A stretch of DNA of 64,000 nucleotides from JACJYM01 sp965230495 (GCA_965230495.1 OZ246004.1:1736001-1800000); one strand, 5' to 3'; counted from the first letter of the stretch, positions 27,211 to 35,648 are shown. Notes: generated by a model from the sequence alone, not told the origin. Program-made: numbers and translations.

Positions 27211-27654
27211 CTAAATTCTATTCTTTATTGTCACTACCTCAGCTACCTTATAAGCTAATTCATCTGAAATATCCAAGCCTTTTTTAATTATATCCAACAA
27301 TTTTTGTTCATCTGGATCAGCGAAACCATCAGCAAAGACCAGCTCACATGCGTATGCAAAAGTTCCTGCTTTCATTCCTTCTGGAATATTTTGTACTGCT
27401 AGATTAACGAGAGCCTCAGGGCTCTGCTTCCTAGCTATTTTGGTACACTTACCGATAATGTCCCTCCATTGGTTACTTGTAACTGAAGACATTATTTTTG
27501 CTCTAGAACAAGTCGTCATAAAGTCTTGCCCTTCTTCTTGGGTAATCTCTCCATCTGCGGCTATAATCGCATACAAAATCCCTACGAATGACTCTTTATC
27601 ACTAAGTGAAGTTATCTGCTCCCCTTCTCCAAATAATTTTCCAAAAAAACTCAT
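27211..27654 (-). CDS. TerB-like protein
   Basis: The 147-residue helical protein has two copies of the acidic metal-binding pattern typical of TerB-like domains, IIAADGEITQEE (about 32-43) and VFADGFADPDEQ (about 108-119). The N-terminus MSFFGKLFG is amphipathic and may touch the membrane. TerB was named for tellurite resistance, but such domains occur in many stress and envelope proteins, and no other ter gene is near. It lies 17 bp downstream of an unrecognised gene and is followed by a strong terminator. Confidence 0.75.
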   Translation of the reverse strand: MSFFGKLFGEGEQITSLSDKESFVGILYAIIAADGEITQEEGQDFMTTCSRAKIMSSVTSNQWRDIIGKCTKIARKQSPEALVNLAVQNIPEGMKAGTFAYACELVFADGFADPDEQKLLDIIKKGLDISDELAYKVAEVVTIKNRI

Positions 27655-27671
27655 GTTTGTTGATTTATATG

Positions 27672-28604
27672 TTAAAAAATAGTTGTGTACTTATTGTTAG
27701 AATCTCCTTTATTGAAATCAACTCCAAACTGAAAAGAAAGCTTTAGCTTTTCACTCATCGCTAAGGAAAGACTTTTGATTTTTCCATTGGCCTGTAGTCT
27801 GTCGTAAAATTCCTTTAACAGCTTAACATTAGTTCCATTTTTGACTGGTTTGTTTTCTGCTGATTGTATGGAGATTGATCCATTAAATCCTTTTTCGGAT
27901 CCATACTCTATTAAGACATTGTAAATAACCTTAAATAATTCATTAGTAAGCGACTTCATACTATCCGCCTCAACCATAACTTTGATCGTAAACAATTCCT
28001 GAAACAGTGTCATCTTAACAACACTAAATGAGAATGTATCGGATTGTTCTACTTTTATCTTCCTTGATTTATGGCTGGACTGTACCATCAATACCTTTTT
28101 AATAATACCCTCTTCTATCAAATACAAATGATTGCTAACGGGATGTTTTGAAAAATCATTGAAATTTTCGTCTACCTTTTCTTCAAGCAAAGATCTAGAC
28201 TCTAAATCGGTTGCCGCACAACAGAATATTGCTCCTCTACAAGGAATACATATTAACAACTCCTTCGTACTCAATAATTCTTCTGCTTCTTTAAGGAATG
28301 ATTTATCAAGAATTTTTTCAGCTGCAAAATCATTATTGTCCACAAATAAATACTCTACTCCCTCATTTTTAAAACGAGACCACCGAAGACTTAAAGATTT
28401 TAGATTTTTAAAGGCATTTCTTACTAATTCCGACCCTCTAAGATCAATTTCTTCAATATCATTAACCACCTTATTTTCGTCAAGTTTCGTGAAAGCAATC
28501 ACAGGAATTTTACTACTTATGTCGTCCGAATAGACCATATCAAGATGGTATATACTGTTTTCCAAATTCTTAGGAAGCAAATATAGACGAGGTAAGAAGT
28601 TCAT
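27672..28604 (-). CDS. Unrecognised protein, in an operon with the TerB-like gene
   Basis: The start at 28604 (MNFLPRLYLLPKNL) is more natural than one 36 nt further up, but it is not certain. The 310-residue protein mixes alpha and beta elements, has no signal peptide and no membrane segment. It has a CIPCRGAIFCCAATD stretch with four cysteines near residue 135 and a C-terminal SLAMSEKLKLSFQFGVDF. The Cys cluster could bind a metal, but spacing does not match a known motif. I do not recognise the family. Transcription with the TerB-like gene, 17 bp downstream, suggests a shared job. Confidence 0.6.
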   Translation of the reverse strand: MNFLPRLYLLPKNLENSIYHLDMVYSDDISSKIPVIAFTKLDENKVVNDIEEIDLRGSELVRNAFKNLKSLSLRWSRFKNEGVEYLFVDNNDFAAEKILDKSFLKEAEELLSTKELLICIPCRGAIFCCAATDLESRSLLEEKVDENFNDFSKHPVSNHLYLIEEGIIKKVLMVQSSHKSRKIKVEQSDTFSFSVVKMTLFQELFTIKVMVEADSMKSLTNELFKVIYNVLIEYGSEKGFNGSISIQSAENKPVKNGTNVKLLKEFYDRLQANGKIKSLSLAMSEKLKLSFQFGVDFNKGDSNNKYTTIF

Positions 28605-28819
28605 ATAAAGACTTATTTGATTTACATTATAAAGAAACACAATAATATTTAAATGATAGATATTTTATCTAAAAATTTATATCATTATCTACACATCCCG
28701 ATCTACATTAATTTTTACAATTTGACCGGTCTATCAAGTGTTATTGGGTCTATCTTGAAAACGTTTTGATCTATGGCATTAAAACACCGAACCTCAACCC
28801 TAGAAAGTTTTTATTACAG

Positions 28820-29452
28820 CTATTTACCCCAATGAGTCATCATAGCACCTACAAACTTCGAATTCTTTGTCATTCGAAAAGGTATACTTTGCAGGATATA
28901 ATCTATAGATTCTTCTATTTCCTGATCGTATTTGATTTCTAATATAATGGCCTCATCTTCGTCTGGAAATGGGTTTAACATGTAGTTGTTAACTGCAAAA
29001 TACTGAAGATATCTATCAATGGTTATTCTCACTTGTCGATCAAAAGATTCTAAATAGGTTCTTTTATATCTTACCATTACTACAGGTGAAAGGTTTTTGT
29101 TTTTAAGTACTTCTATATCCAAAACACTTTCCAATTTGGGCCACTTCCCCACTACATCTGGAAAAGAAGAATATCTTTTGTACCCTAACAGATTATTTTT
29201 GATTTTCTCTTCTAATATAGGTTTTGTAATGGTCTGGTAATCTTCACCATACCACCTGAGGCGAAATTTGTTCCTATTTGAAATACCTGCCAAATTTTCC
29301 CGTAAGGCGTTGAAATCCAAAGAATCAAGATAAATACTATTTATCCATCTATCAGGATAAGCATAGTCGAAAGCTCCCGGAATCCCAAGCATAGTTTGTA
29401 GGACAACTTGATAATCTTCCGATTCGATTCTATACTTTCGTTCAAATCTCAT
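28820..29452 (-). CDS. VTC-domain protein (polyphosphate polymerase-like)
   Basis: The 210-residue protein has the VTC tunnel pattern: MRFERKYRI (basic tunnel residues), NSIYLDSLDF, KFRLRWYG, a LEEKIKN strand, VVMVRYKRTYL, RVRITIDR-like and ILEIKYD. In yeast, Vtc4 makes polyphosphate from ATP with this fold, and bacterial VTC-domain proteins are placed in the same superfamily. The key Arg/Lys/Glu positions appear present. It has no signal peptide and should be cytosolic. Its start overlaps the CotH-like stop by one base (both at 29452), so it is the last gene of a four-gene operon. Confidence 0.85.
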   Translation of the reverse strand: MRFERKYRIESEDYQVVLQTMLGIPGAFDYAYPDRWINSIYLDSLDFNALRENLAGISNRNKFRLRWYGEDYQTITKPILEEKIKNNLLGYKRYSSFPDVVGKWPKLESVLDIEVLKNKNLSPVVMVRYKRTYLESFDRQVRITIDRYLQYFAVNNYMLNPFPDEDEAIILEIKYDQEIEESIDYILQSIPFRMTKNSKFVGAMMTHWGK

Positions 29453-32310
29453 TATTTCATCTTTTGATGACTTCCGTTCACTTTACAAAAAACTCCTTCT
29501 TCTACAAAGAATTTTCTTTTATTATAATTACCAAACCCTGTCATATATAATCTCGAAGGAGGTTTTTGAGCATCATAAACCTCATAATCTCTCGTCACTT
29601 CCTTACTGCTATAGTTACTAATACTAACTTCACTATGGTCTTTAACCACTAGTCCAATATGGCTATCGCTAATGTTTAATTTTTTAAGATTAAGATGTCC
29701 AAACTCCTGAATTTCCACTCCCTTACTTAATATATTCTTAAGCCACCAATTCTCTCCTGATAACTTTCCTCCATATATATTTATAAAATCTCCTCCATAA
29801 TTAATGGCATTGATATTTTGCATTTCTCCTGTTGAATAAAAAGCTACCATCGCAGTACCAGAATTATCCAAGAAAGAAGAACCTGTCATTCTGAATTCCG
29901 AGTTTGCAATGAGAAGATCCTTTTTTGAATTATTTTTTATCCATTGGCAGTCTTCAAAATAAACTTTCGTATCAAAAATATTTACTCCTGCTTCTTTTTG
30001 AATCACCCCAACACCATATGGTCCCAACTGAGAAAAAATAGTATTAACAAATATATTTTCAAAGTCGTTTGAAACTAAAATACCTTGTCCTCTTTTACCC
30101 TCTCCGACTATCTGAATAGAGCTATTCTTAGTTCCCACAAAAGTGACTTTTCCATTTAAGGTCAACGAACCTCGATCCAACAACTTGATTACACACCCGC
30201 CGTGGACTTCTAATGTCTCATCAGAATCAACACTCAACGGCTCTCTAATAATAAGTTCATTTCCCTTTACTCTGATTACACCATCCACTAAATCCACTTG
30301 TGAATGAGCTCTAAGAGGCCTATAATATTCCGATTGGGAAACAGTATTTTCAGACGGCTTTATAACATTACCAATATTTTGGTAGAAGTTAGAATCTAAT
30401 CCTAATGTCTTAAATATTACCTTATCCGGCTTTCCCTTACATTTCATTTTGTAATAATCGACACTGGACTCAGGGGAAAAAGGCTTTAATATCAAAACAC
30501 TGTCAAGAAGGAAATCCTTATCTTTCATTTGATAACCTATCACTTCCAAAGGAAAATAATGAAAATTCTGGAGAAGTATTTCATTTCTATCTAAAGTACG
30601 AAATGATCTTAGAGAAACATTTTCCAACGGATAAATCTTTGCATTTGTATACGGTGCTTTTCGAAATTGTTTCTCCAATATATAATCGTAATGCTTATAG
30701 TCCTTATCTTCTCTAAGCAAATCAACTCTACGTTTTATATCATTTTTATATTTCTCAAATTTGCTATTCAGATAAAATTGTTCTGTATATCTTTCCAGAT
30801 AGAACATATACTTTTTAAAAAAATCAAGGTCAGCGAAAAGTCTATGTTTATATGGTTCTCCCGTCTTTGATCTTTCATAGATTCTATCTCCATTTTCCCA
30901 TTGTCCTACCGGCCGCCAATGTTCTGTAATATTTGGTAAGGACTCTCCATAAAAATCATATCCTATTGGTTCAAGTTTAGCAGTACGTGGGTCTACATAA
31001 AATCTAATATTAGTAATCAGTTGAGCATGTGTTCCATGTCCTGCCTCAATGAGAGCATAATATCTGGCCATCTTATCTAAATCAAAAACTTCTTCTGCCT
31101 CTTTATTACCATTCAAAAAGCTATTTAACATACTATGACCATAGTTATATAGTGCCATGAAATCCTTATCTCCGTCGTTTTCTTTATTGAACAGTTCTAT
31201 CTGTGATGAAACAACCCAGTCATAATCTTTAAGTTTTCCCTGTACATTATTCCAATATCCATCATCATTATGCCTAATAATTGGGCCTACCAGTTTATTA
31301 TTTTTTGAGAGCATATAATTATCAAAGTGTTGTTCATAGGCATATACGCCCACTTCTCTGTTATTCAGTATAAATCTGAAAAAATCATACTCCGGAGTCA
31401 TTATCCCCTCATCTTCCATCATTTTATGCATGAACCATTCTGCTATATGCGATCTTGATTTACTATTGTGTATGGAGAAAACTTTCATTCCTTTCCATGT
31501 TTCAGCACCCTCTAAAATTATACGGAAAGACCATTTATCGCCTCGAAGGTGGTCGAGCAAATCACCTTTCAAGCGTACCTGAGCATCTATTACTGTGCTG
31601 TCTATTCTTAGATTAGCGGGTACTAAATCTAGTTTTGAAGAAAAAAGTAAACCTTGTTCCAATGCTTCTTCTCTCTTTCGTCTTATTTTTTTAAAATTCT
31701 GATCGTTGATCTGCAATTCCAATTGAGAAAATCTTTCAACCTTACTGCTTTTATCATTTTTTTTGACTTCAACAAACAATTCATCGTAATAGGCCGGGCC
31801 GTCTCCTTCAGCTCTAAAAGGATATACTCGCCATTTGGCTCCGTTTGATTTAGAAGGAACAATAAATTGATATTCAATTTTTTCCCATTGATCACTTGAT
31901 TCTCCTGATTTTGGAAAAGCATAATAGTGATCCTTATCTGAAGATATTACTAACTTGGTTTTACACTTCTTACTTATATGCATAAAACTAATACTCAACG
32001 TGTCTCCATCATTGAGCTTATCCAACTCCAATGTCATGCCGTATCTCCTATCCTCACTGCAAAGGCAGGAAGACTTACCTTTAAACTTTTGGGTTTGCGA
32101 AGTTTTACAGTTTGTAGAAAATTTTGCCGAAGAGGATACAAAGTGATTTTCTTCAAAACGTTCAGCTCCACAATAATAACTGTCTATGTCCTTACTTTCA
32201 AAGAATCTTGGCACATAAGTGATTCCCATAAGGACCAAAACAAGTACCAGAACCAATCTAGGCCATTTATGCAGAAAATCTGGGCTCTCCTTTTTCTTAT
32301 CTATTCTCAT
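29452..32310 (-). CDS. Membrane-anchored CotH-kinase-like protein with N-terminal beta domain and C-terminal beta-helix
   Basis: The 952-residue protein has one N-terminal membrane helix (about 17-33), then a Cys-containing beta domain (about 40-185). The CotH-like kinase fold is at about 210-480: AQVRLKGDL, FSIHNSKSRSHIAEWF, GVYAYEQHFD, MARYYALIEAG, TNIRFYVDP and LEPIGYDFYGE. A right-handed beta-helix-like region (about 690-920) closes it. CotH of Bacillus phosphorylates spore coat proteins. Here the GYD aspartate (about 451) is kept, but where the other CotH family Asp is expected the sequence reads GTHAQL. Activity is therefore unproven. It should face the periplasm. It overlaps the CYTH-like gene by 14 bp and the VTC gene by 1 bp. 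Confidence 0.82.
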   Translation of the reverse strand: MRIDKKKESPDFLHKWPRLVLVLVLVLMGITYVPRFFESKDIDSYYCGAERFEENHFVSSSAKFSTNCKTSQTQKFKGKSSCLCSEDRRYGMTLELDKLNDGDTLSISFMHISKKCKTKLVISSDKDHYYAFPKSGESSDQWEKIEYQFIVPSKSNGAKWRVYPFRAEGDGPAYYDELFVEVKKNDKSSKVERFSQLELQINDQNFKKIRRKREEALEQGLLFSSKLDLVPANLRIDSTVIDAQVRLKGDLLDHLRGDKWSFRIILEGAETWKGMKVFSIHNSKSRSHIAEWFMHKMMEDEGIMTPEYDFFRFILNNREVGVYAYEQHFDNYMLSKNNKLVGPIIRHNDDGYWNNVQGKLKDYDWVVSSQIELFNKENDGDKDFMALYNYGHSMLNSFLNGNKEAEEVFDLDKMARYYALIEAGHGTHAQLITNIRFYVDPRTAKLEPIGYDFYGESLPNITEHWRPVGQWENGDRIYERSKTGEPYKHRLFADLDFFKKYMFYLERYTEQFYLNSKFEKYKNDIKRRVDLLREDKDYKHYDYILEKQFRKAPYTNAKIYPLENVSLRSFRTLDRNEILLQNFHYFPLEVIGYQMKDKDFLLDSVLILKPFSPESSVDYYKMKCKGKPDKVIFKTLGLDSNFYQNIGNVIKPSENTVSQSEYYRPLRAHSQVDLVDGVIRVKGNELIIREPLSVDSDETLEVHGGCVIKLLDRGSLTLNGKVTFVGTKNSSIQIVGEGKRGQGILVSNDFENIFVNTIFSQLGPYGVGVIQKEAGVNIFDTKVYFEDCQWIKNNSKKDLLIANSEFRMTGSSFLDNSGTAMVAFYSTGEMQNINAINYGGDFINIYGGKLSGENWWLKNILSKGVEIQEFGHLNLKKLNISDSHIGLVVKDHSEVSISNYSSKEVTRDYEVYDAQKPPSRLYMTGFGNYNKRKFFVEEGVFCKVNGSHQKMK

Positions 32311-33181
32311 TTCTTATCCAAACGTATATCGCAAATAACACTAGACCAAATAAAATAATCCACATTCTATATTTATAACACGTCGACAAAAAACTTTGGT
32401 CTATTAAGTTTTTCATTTTATTGTATTTAGGGGTTTGATCTTCTTCTAAGAAAGGAAACCTATTTTTCAACTTCTCCTTAATCTGTGTATTAAAAGTTTC
32501 CATTTGTGATTTTTCAATACTATCGGCCTCAGTATACCTTACTTCGTTAAGCTCTAACTCTAATTCTGTATACTTTTGAAACGGAAAACTTGAATTCCCT
32601 ACTCTATCCAAAGTTAACGTTGCCAATGCTCCTTTAACATCATGTATATATACTCTTTTTCTATTTTGCATTAATGTATGAGTTTCCCCCACTTCCTGAG
32701 CTTTAACTCCAAATTTATTAAGCTGATAGTTTATATCTTCTCTGTCTCTTTTTTTTACATATTTCAAGAAATCATGACGTGCAAAGAAATCATTTTTGTC
32801 AACGGATCTTTTTACTTCATATTTGATTTCATTTCTGGCCACATCCCCACCCTGTTCAATTGGTGTTTTTAATTGGATTAGTTTTTTGAGTAGAGAATCA
32901 TTTTTATATCTTGACCTATGGCGTAACCCAACTTCTTGAAGAAATAATTCTTCAATATCATTGTCAAAATATATATCAATAAAATCCTCCTCAGATATCT
33001 CCAAATTCAATTTATTCTCTTTACCAAAATCATTCAAAAAAGTCTCTCCGGATAGATAAGTCCATAATTCATTTGATTTATTCAGTGGAACATTAAGTTT
33101 ATACTCACTCTCAATTCTTTCACCGGATTGAGCGAGACTTAGACAAGGAATCCAAATCAATGTAAATAATAAAAACCTCAT
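32297..33181 (-). CDS. Secreted or membrane-anchored CYTH/VTC-like protein
   Basis: The 294-residue protein has a signal peptide (about 1-18, ending SLAQ), a beta-rich domain and a C-terminal membrane helix (about 272-288). The domain has the pattern of triphosphate-tunnel enzymes: RIESEYKL, a GLRHRSRYKNDSLLKKLIQLK strand pair, NEIKYEV and a YTELELELNEVR strand. CYTH/VTC folds bind tripolyphosphate or nucleotide triphosphates in a basic beta barrel. Placing one outside the cytoplasm is unusual. The C-terminal helix would anchor it, with the domain in the periplasm. It starts 1 bp within the DUF4956 stop and overlaps the CotH-like gene. Confidence 0.65.
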   Translation of the reverse strand: MRFLLFTLIWIPCLSLAQSGERIESEYKLNVPLNKSNELWTYLSGETFLNDFGKENKLNLEISEEDFIDIYFDNDIEELFLQEVGLRHRSRYKNDSLLKKLIQLKTPIEQGGDVARNEIKYEVKRSVDKNDFFARHDFLKYVKKRDREDINYQLNKFGVKAQEVGETHTLMQNRKRVYIHDVKGALATLTLDRVGNSSFPFQKYTELELELNEVRYTEADSIEKSQMETFNTQIKEKLKNRFPFLEEDQTPKYNKMKNLIDQSFLSTCYKYRMWIILFGLVLFAIYVWIRNENR

Positions 33182-33858
33182 TAACCGGCTATACCACTGC
33201 TATCTACGAATGAAACTTCCAAAGAAGGAGATAAATTTAGGATTAATTCTTTGACCGCCGCCAATTTTTCAAATTCCTGCACATCAATCACATAGGACAA
33301 ATACACCTTATTCTTTCCTTCACTCATTCTTCTAAGATCAATCATACTAAGATTGTCAGTCAATATCTTATTAATTTGATTGACATCAACACTTTCTCCA
33401 CTAATAGATAGTTGCATTTGTGCATTTTTTAAACCCTTTCCGGTTTTGCTCATACTTGCATTAATAAAAAGAACTGTCATAATCAAAACAAAAGCTATTA
33501 ATGTTACACCCCCTTGATTAGCCCCCATACCTAATCCTATGGCAATGACTAGGAAAAGATAAATTAATTCCTCCGGTTCCTTTATTGCGGCCCGGAATCT
33601 TACTATAGACAAAGCCCCTACAAGGCCTAAAGAAAGTGCTATTGACGACTTGACTATCGTTATAATAAGCATGGTACAAAGTGCAAGAAGAATAAAATTA
33701 TTAGCAAAATAAGCACGATTACTAATACTCTTTCCATATCTCTTATAGAATTTAGAAACTATCCATGCCAACAAAGTAGTTATTAAAGCATTCAATAGAA
33801 ATTGGCTAATGTCTATATTGTCAATAGAATAATCACGTAACAAATCTTCAAATTTCAT
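33181..33858 (-). CDS. DUF4956 integral membrane protein
   Basis: The 225-residue protein has about four to five membrane helices between residues 18 and 135 and a C-terminal cytosolic alpha/beta domain of about 90 residues. The stretch GLVGALSIVRFRAAIKEPEE followed by LFLVIAIGLGMGA is the DUF4956 hallmark. DUF4956 genes are regularly next to VTC-domain and CotH-like genes in other bacteria, as here. This supports a joint membrane system. The biochemical role is unknown. It is the first gene of the operon, and a candidate -7 element lies 63 bp upstream. Confidence 0.88.
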   Translation of the reverse strand: MKFEDLLRDYSIDNIDISQFLLNALITTLLAWIVSKFYKRYGKSISNRAYFANNFILLALCTMLIITIVKSSIALSLGLVGALSIVRFRAAIKEPEELIYLFLVIAIGLGMGANQGGVTLIAFVLIMTVLFINASMSKTGKGLKNAQMQLSISGESVDVNQINKILTDNLSMIDLRRMSEGKNKVYLSYVIDVQEFEKLAAVKELILNLSPSLEVSFVDSSGIAG

Positions 33859-33921
33859 CTTGCCCGTTTTTTGTAGTTAGTATAAACGTAGAAACAAAAA
33901 ATCCCATTTTAAATAATTGGA

Positions 33922-33929
33922 CAAATATA
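33922..33929 (-). promoter_or_regulatory. Candidate -7 element of the DUF4956-CYTH-CotH-VTC operon
   Basis: On the minus strand this reads TATATTTG, matching TAnnTTTG, 63 bp upstream of the DUF4956 start. No TTG is found at the -33 position. Confidence 0.45.
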
Positions 33930-33960
33930 CTTTTTATAGATAGCTCTGTACTGACATTGA

Positions 33961-34003
33961 CTCATTAAAATAAAATGAGGCGGCCTATATGCAATAGACC
34001 ACC
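33961..34003 (-). repeat. Tandem hairpins in the leader region of the DUF4956 operon
   Basis: An inverted repeat CTCATT/AATGAG (33961-33979) is joined to a 10-position hairpin (33979-34003). In the second one, the two mismatches seen on the plus strand (C-A) become G-U pairs in minus-strand RNA, so the fold favours the minus strand. It could end an upstream small RNA or mark a regulatory leader. Confidence 0.45.
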
Positions 34004-34318
34004 CCTTACTATAAAGAGGGTATATAATCTTGATTGATTATGTTAGATATATAAAATCGGTTTAGAGAGAGTTATATAGATGATAGTTTTTAGAAGATTA
34101 AATGGGGCCTCTTTTTATTTTCTGAAAATCATTCTCTTTTGTTTTCATAACTTCTTTTTATTACTGAGTAAGCTATTAATCAATTATATAACTGCTGCAG
34201 ATTCTAGTTGTGACATATTGTATCAAATTAATATGAAGAATTTATACTTTTATATTAGGAACTAATAATCATAAAATTACATATATAGAAAATAAATTAT
34301 GTGAAAAATATCGTCCAC

Positions 34319-34345
34319 AAAAAAAGCCCCATCTGGGGCTTTTTT
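34319..34345 (-). terminator. Terminator of the sigma/TPR gene unit
   Basis: AAAAAGCCCC/GGGGCTTTTT with an ATCT loop; on the minus strand it is followed by seven T. It lies about 20 bp after the stop of the TPR-membrane gene. Confidence 0.88.
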
Positions 34346-34362
34346 GCATCATTTTCCTTTTC

Positions 34363-35016
34363 TCAATTTATTTTGGACAATAATTTGTCAACATTCTTAA
34401 TTTGATAACTTGATCGTTCTTTTAACTTAATCAGCGTCTCTCTGGCTCTCACCATATTATCCAATTTAATATAAGCAATACTCATCAACCATAATGCCTC
34501 TTTTTCAAGAGGTGACTGAGATTCAACTACCTGATTCAATAAATTGACAGCTTTACCCAAATCTCCTTTATCCGATTTTATTATACTCCAGGCATAATAG
34601 TAGTTATCGATACTATTAAGTGATTGCTTTGATTCCTTCATCATGTAAAGCTCCTGAGCTTTTAGAAAATCCTCTTTTTTAATTGCTTCTTGAGCACTCA
34701 TTAACACTAGTGTATCACTATCAGTATTTACGCCTCTTGTATTCAAATCTTCCAACAAAACTAAAGGCGTTTTTTCAAACATATTACCTGCCATAGTAGA
34801 TACATTGTCTGACGGTATAAAAAAATAAGCGGCTCCCAAAATGAGAACGACACTAGCGGCAATTCTTACCCAACTCAGTTGTCCTTTAGTTTTTTTTTCT
34901 TCAGATTTCGAATTTGCTTTTATTCTTTCTTTAAGCTCTCTATTGAATTTCTCTTCCAGCAAGAATTCTAAGGCTTCCTCTTTATTGTTAAAATTATTTT
35001 TTTTAGAATCTGTCAT
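34363..35016 (-). CDS. Membrane protein with TPR-like tail, probable partner of the adjacent sigma factor
   Basis: The 217-residue protein has a charged cytosolic N-terminus of about 45 residues, one membrane helix (about 48-66, IAASVVLILGAAYFF) and a periplasmic helical part with TPR-like repeats (about 105-215). No zinc anti-sigma motif is present. The arrangement (short cytosolic part, one helix, sensor-like outer part) and its place 5 bp after a sigma-factor gene suggest an anti-sigma or sensor role, inferred from context. A strong terminator follows. Confidence 0.65.
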   Translation of the reverse strand: MTDSKKNNFNNKEEALEFLLEEKFNRELKERIKANSKSEEKKTKGQLSWVRIAASVVLILGAAYFFIPSDNVSTMAGNMFEKTPLVLLEDLNTRGVNTDSDTLVLMSAQEAIKKEDFLKAQELYMMKESKQSLNSIDNYYYAWSIIKSDKGDLGKAVNLLNQVVESQSPLEKEALWLMSIAYIKLDNMVRARETLIKLKERSSYQIKNVDKLLSKIN

Positions 35017-35021
35017 AGTCC

Positions 35022-35648
35022 CTATTTTACCGGATTTAATAGTCTTATATACTCTTCCCTAATTTTCTCAAGCACTCTTTGCTTTCTTTTCCTCAGGGTT
35101 CCATAATCAATGTTTTTTTCTCGTGCCCAAGTTTTCATATCTATCTTTTCGAAAAAGAGCTTTTGAATTAATTCCTTTTGATCCTCCTTTAACACATCGC
35201 AGGCTTTATCTAACATCTCAAACACCTCTTGGCTATCAACTCCGGAAAATTCTGACTCCCCTAAAAAGACCTCAATCGCTTCGTTGATCTTTTTTTCTTT
35301 TTTTGCGGCATCTATAAGCGAATTAGAAGCTATTCTAGTAAATAAATATCTTAAATTTCCATAGGATATTTTATCGTTTAATATTTTTTTCCTCAGTTTA
35401 ACCAATGCATCCAGACAAAGATCATATGCCCGATCACTTGAGATTGAAAACTTACTTTTAAGATAGTTAACGGTTTCATCTAATTGGCTACTATAAATAT
35501 GTGTTAGTAGCTCTTCATTGCCGTTTTTCAATTCTTTGACAAGCTTATAAAACTCTTCTTCCGTTAAGTTGAAATTCTGACTTGCACCTTTTCTTTTCCC
35601 TGATTTTCTATCCGAGATAGAAAATATTTTGGTCATAGACTTTATCAT
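35022..35648 (-). CDS. RNA polymerase sigma factor, sigma-70 (ECF-like)
   Basis: The 208-residue protein has a region-2-like segment (about 60-120, with SSDRAYDLCLDALVKLRKKI and LRYLFTRIASNSLIDAAKK) and a region-4 helix-turn-helix near the C-terminus (MKTWAREKNIDYGTLRKRKQRVLEKI). This is a compact ECF-type layout. The start could also be the ATG four codons downstream. It is followed 5 bp later by the TPR-membrane gene, its likely regulator. Confidence 0.82.
   Translation of the reverse strand: MIKSMTKIFSISDRKSGKRKGASQNFNLTEEEFYKLVKELKNGNEELLTHIYSSQLDETVNYLKSKFSISSDRAYDLCLDALVKLRKKILNDKISYGNLRYLFTRIASNSLIDAAKKEKKINEAIEVFLGESEFSGVDSQEVFEMLDKACDVLKEDQKELIQKLFFEKIDMKTWAREKNIDYGTLRKRKQRVLEKIREEYIRLLNPVK

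Larger units (their letters stand above)
33859..34362. other. 504-bp region without a convincing gene, between the DUF4956 operon and the TPR/sigma unit
   Basis: This stretch holds a candidate promoter (33922-33929), a double hairpin (33961-34003) and a terminator (34319-34345). A 61-codon open frame at 34080-34265 on the plus strand is Phe/Leu/Ile/Tyr-rich and AT-driven and has no family resemblance. I see no tRNA, riboswitch or mobile element in it. Confidence 0.6.

Noticed and set aside
27211..27654. A tellurite-resistance operon
   Set aside because: Only a TerB-like gene is present; no TerC, TerD or TerZ-type gene is nearby.
28132..28533. 133-codon plus-strand open frame, Ser/Leu-rich
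   Set aside because: It is antisense to the unrecognised gene at 27672-28604, whose operon position and composition are better.
31978..32358. 126-codon plus-strand open frame
   Set aside because: It lies entirely opposite the CotH-like and CYTH-like genes, which carry recognisable motifs.
34080..34265. 61-codon plus-strand open frame in the 504-bp gap
   Set aside because: Composition is that of random AT-rich DNA (Phe, Leu, Ile, Tyr), with no promoter, start context or family resemblance.
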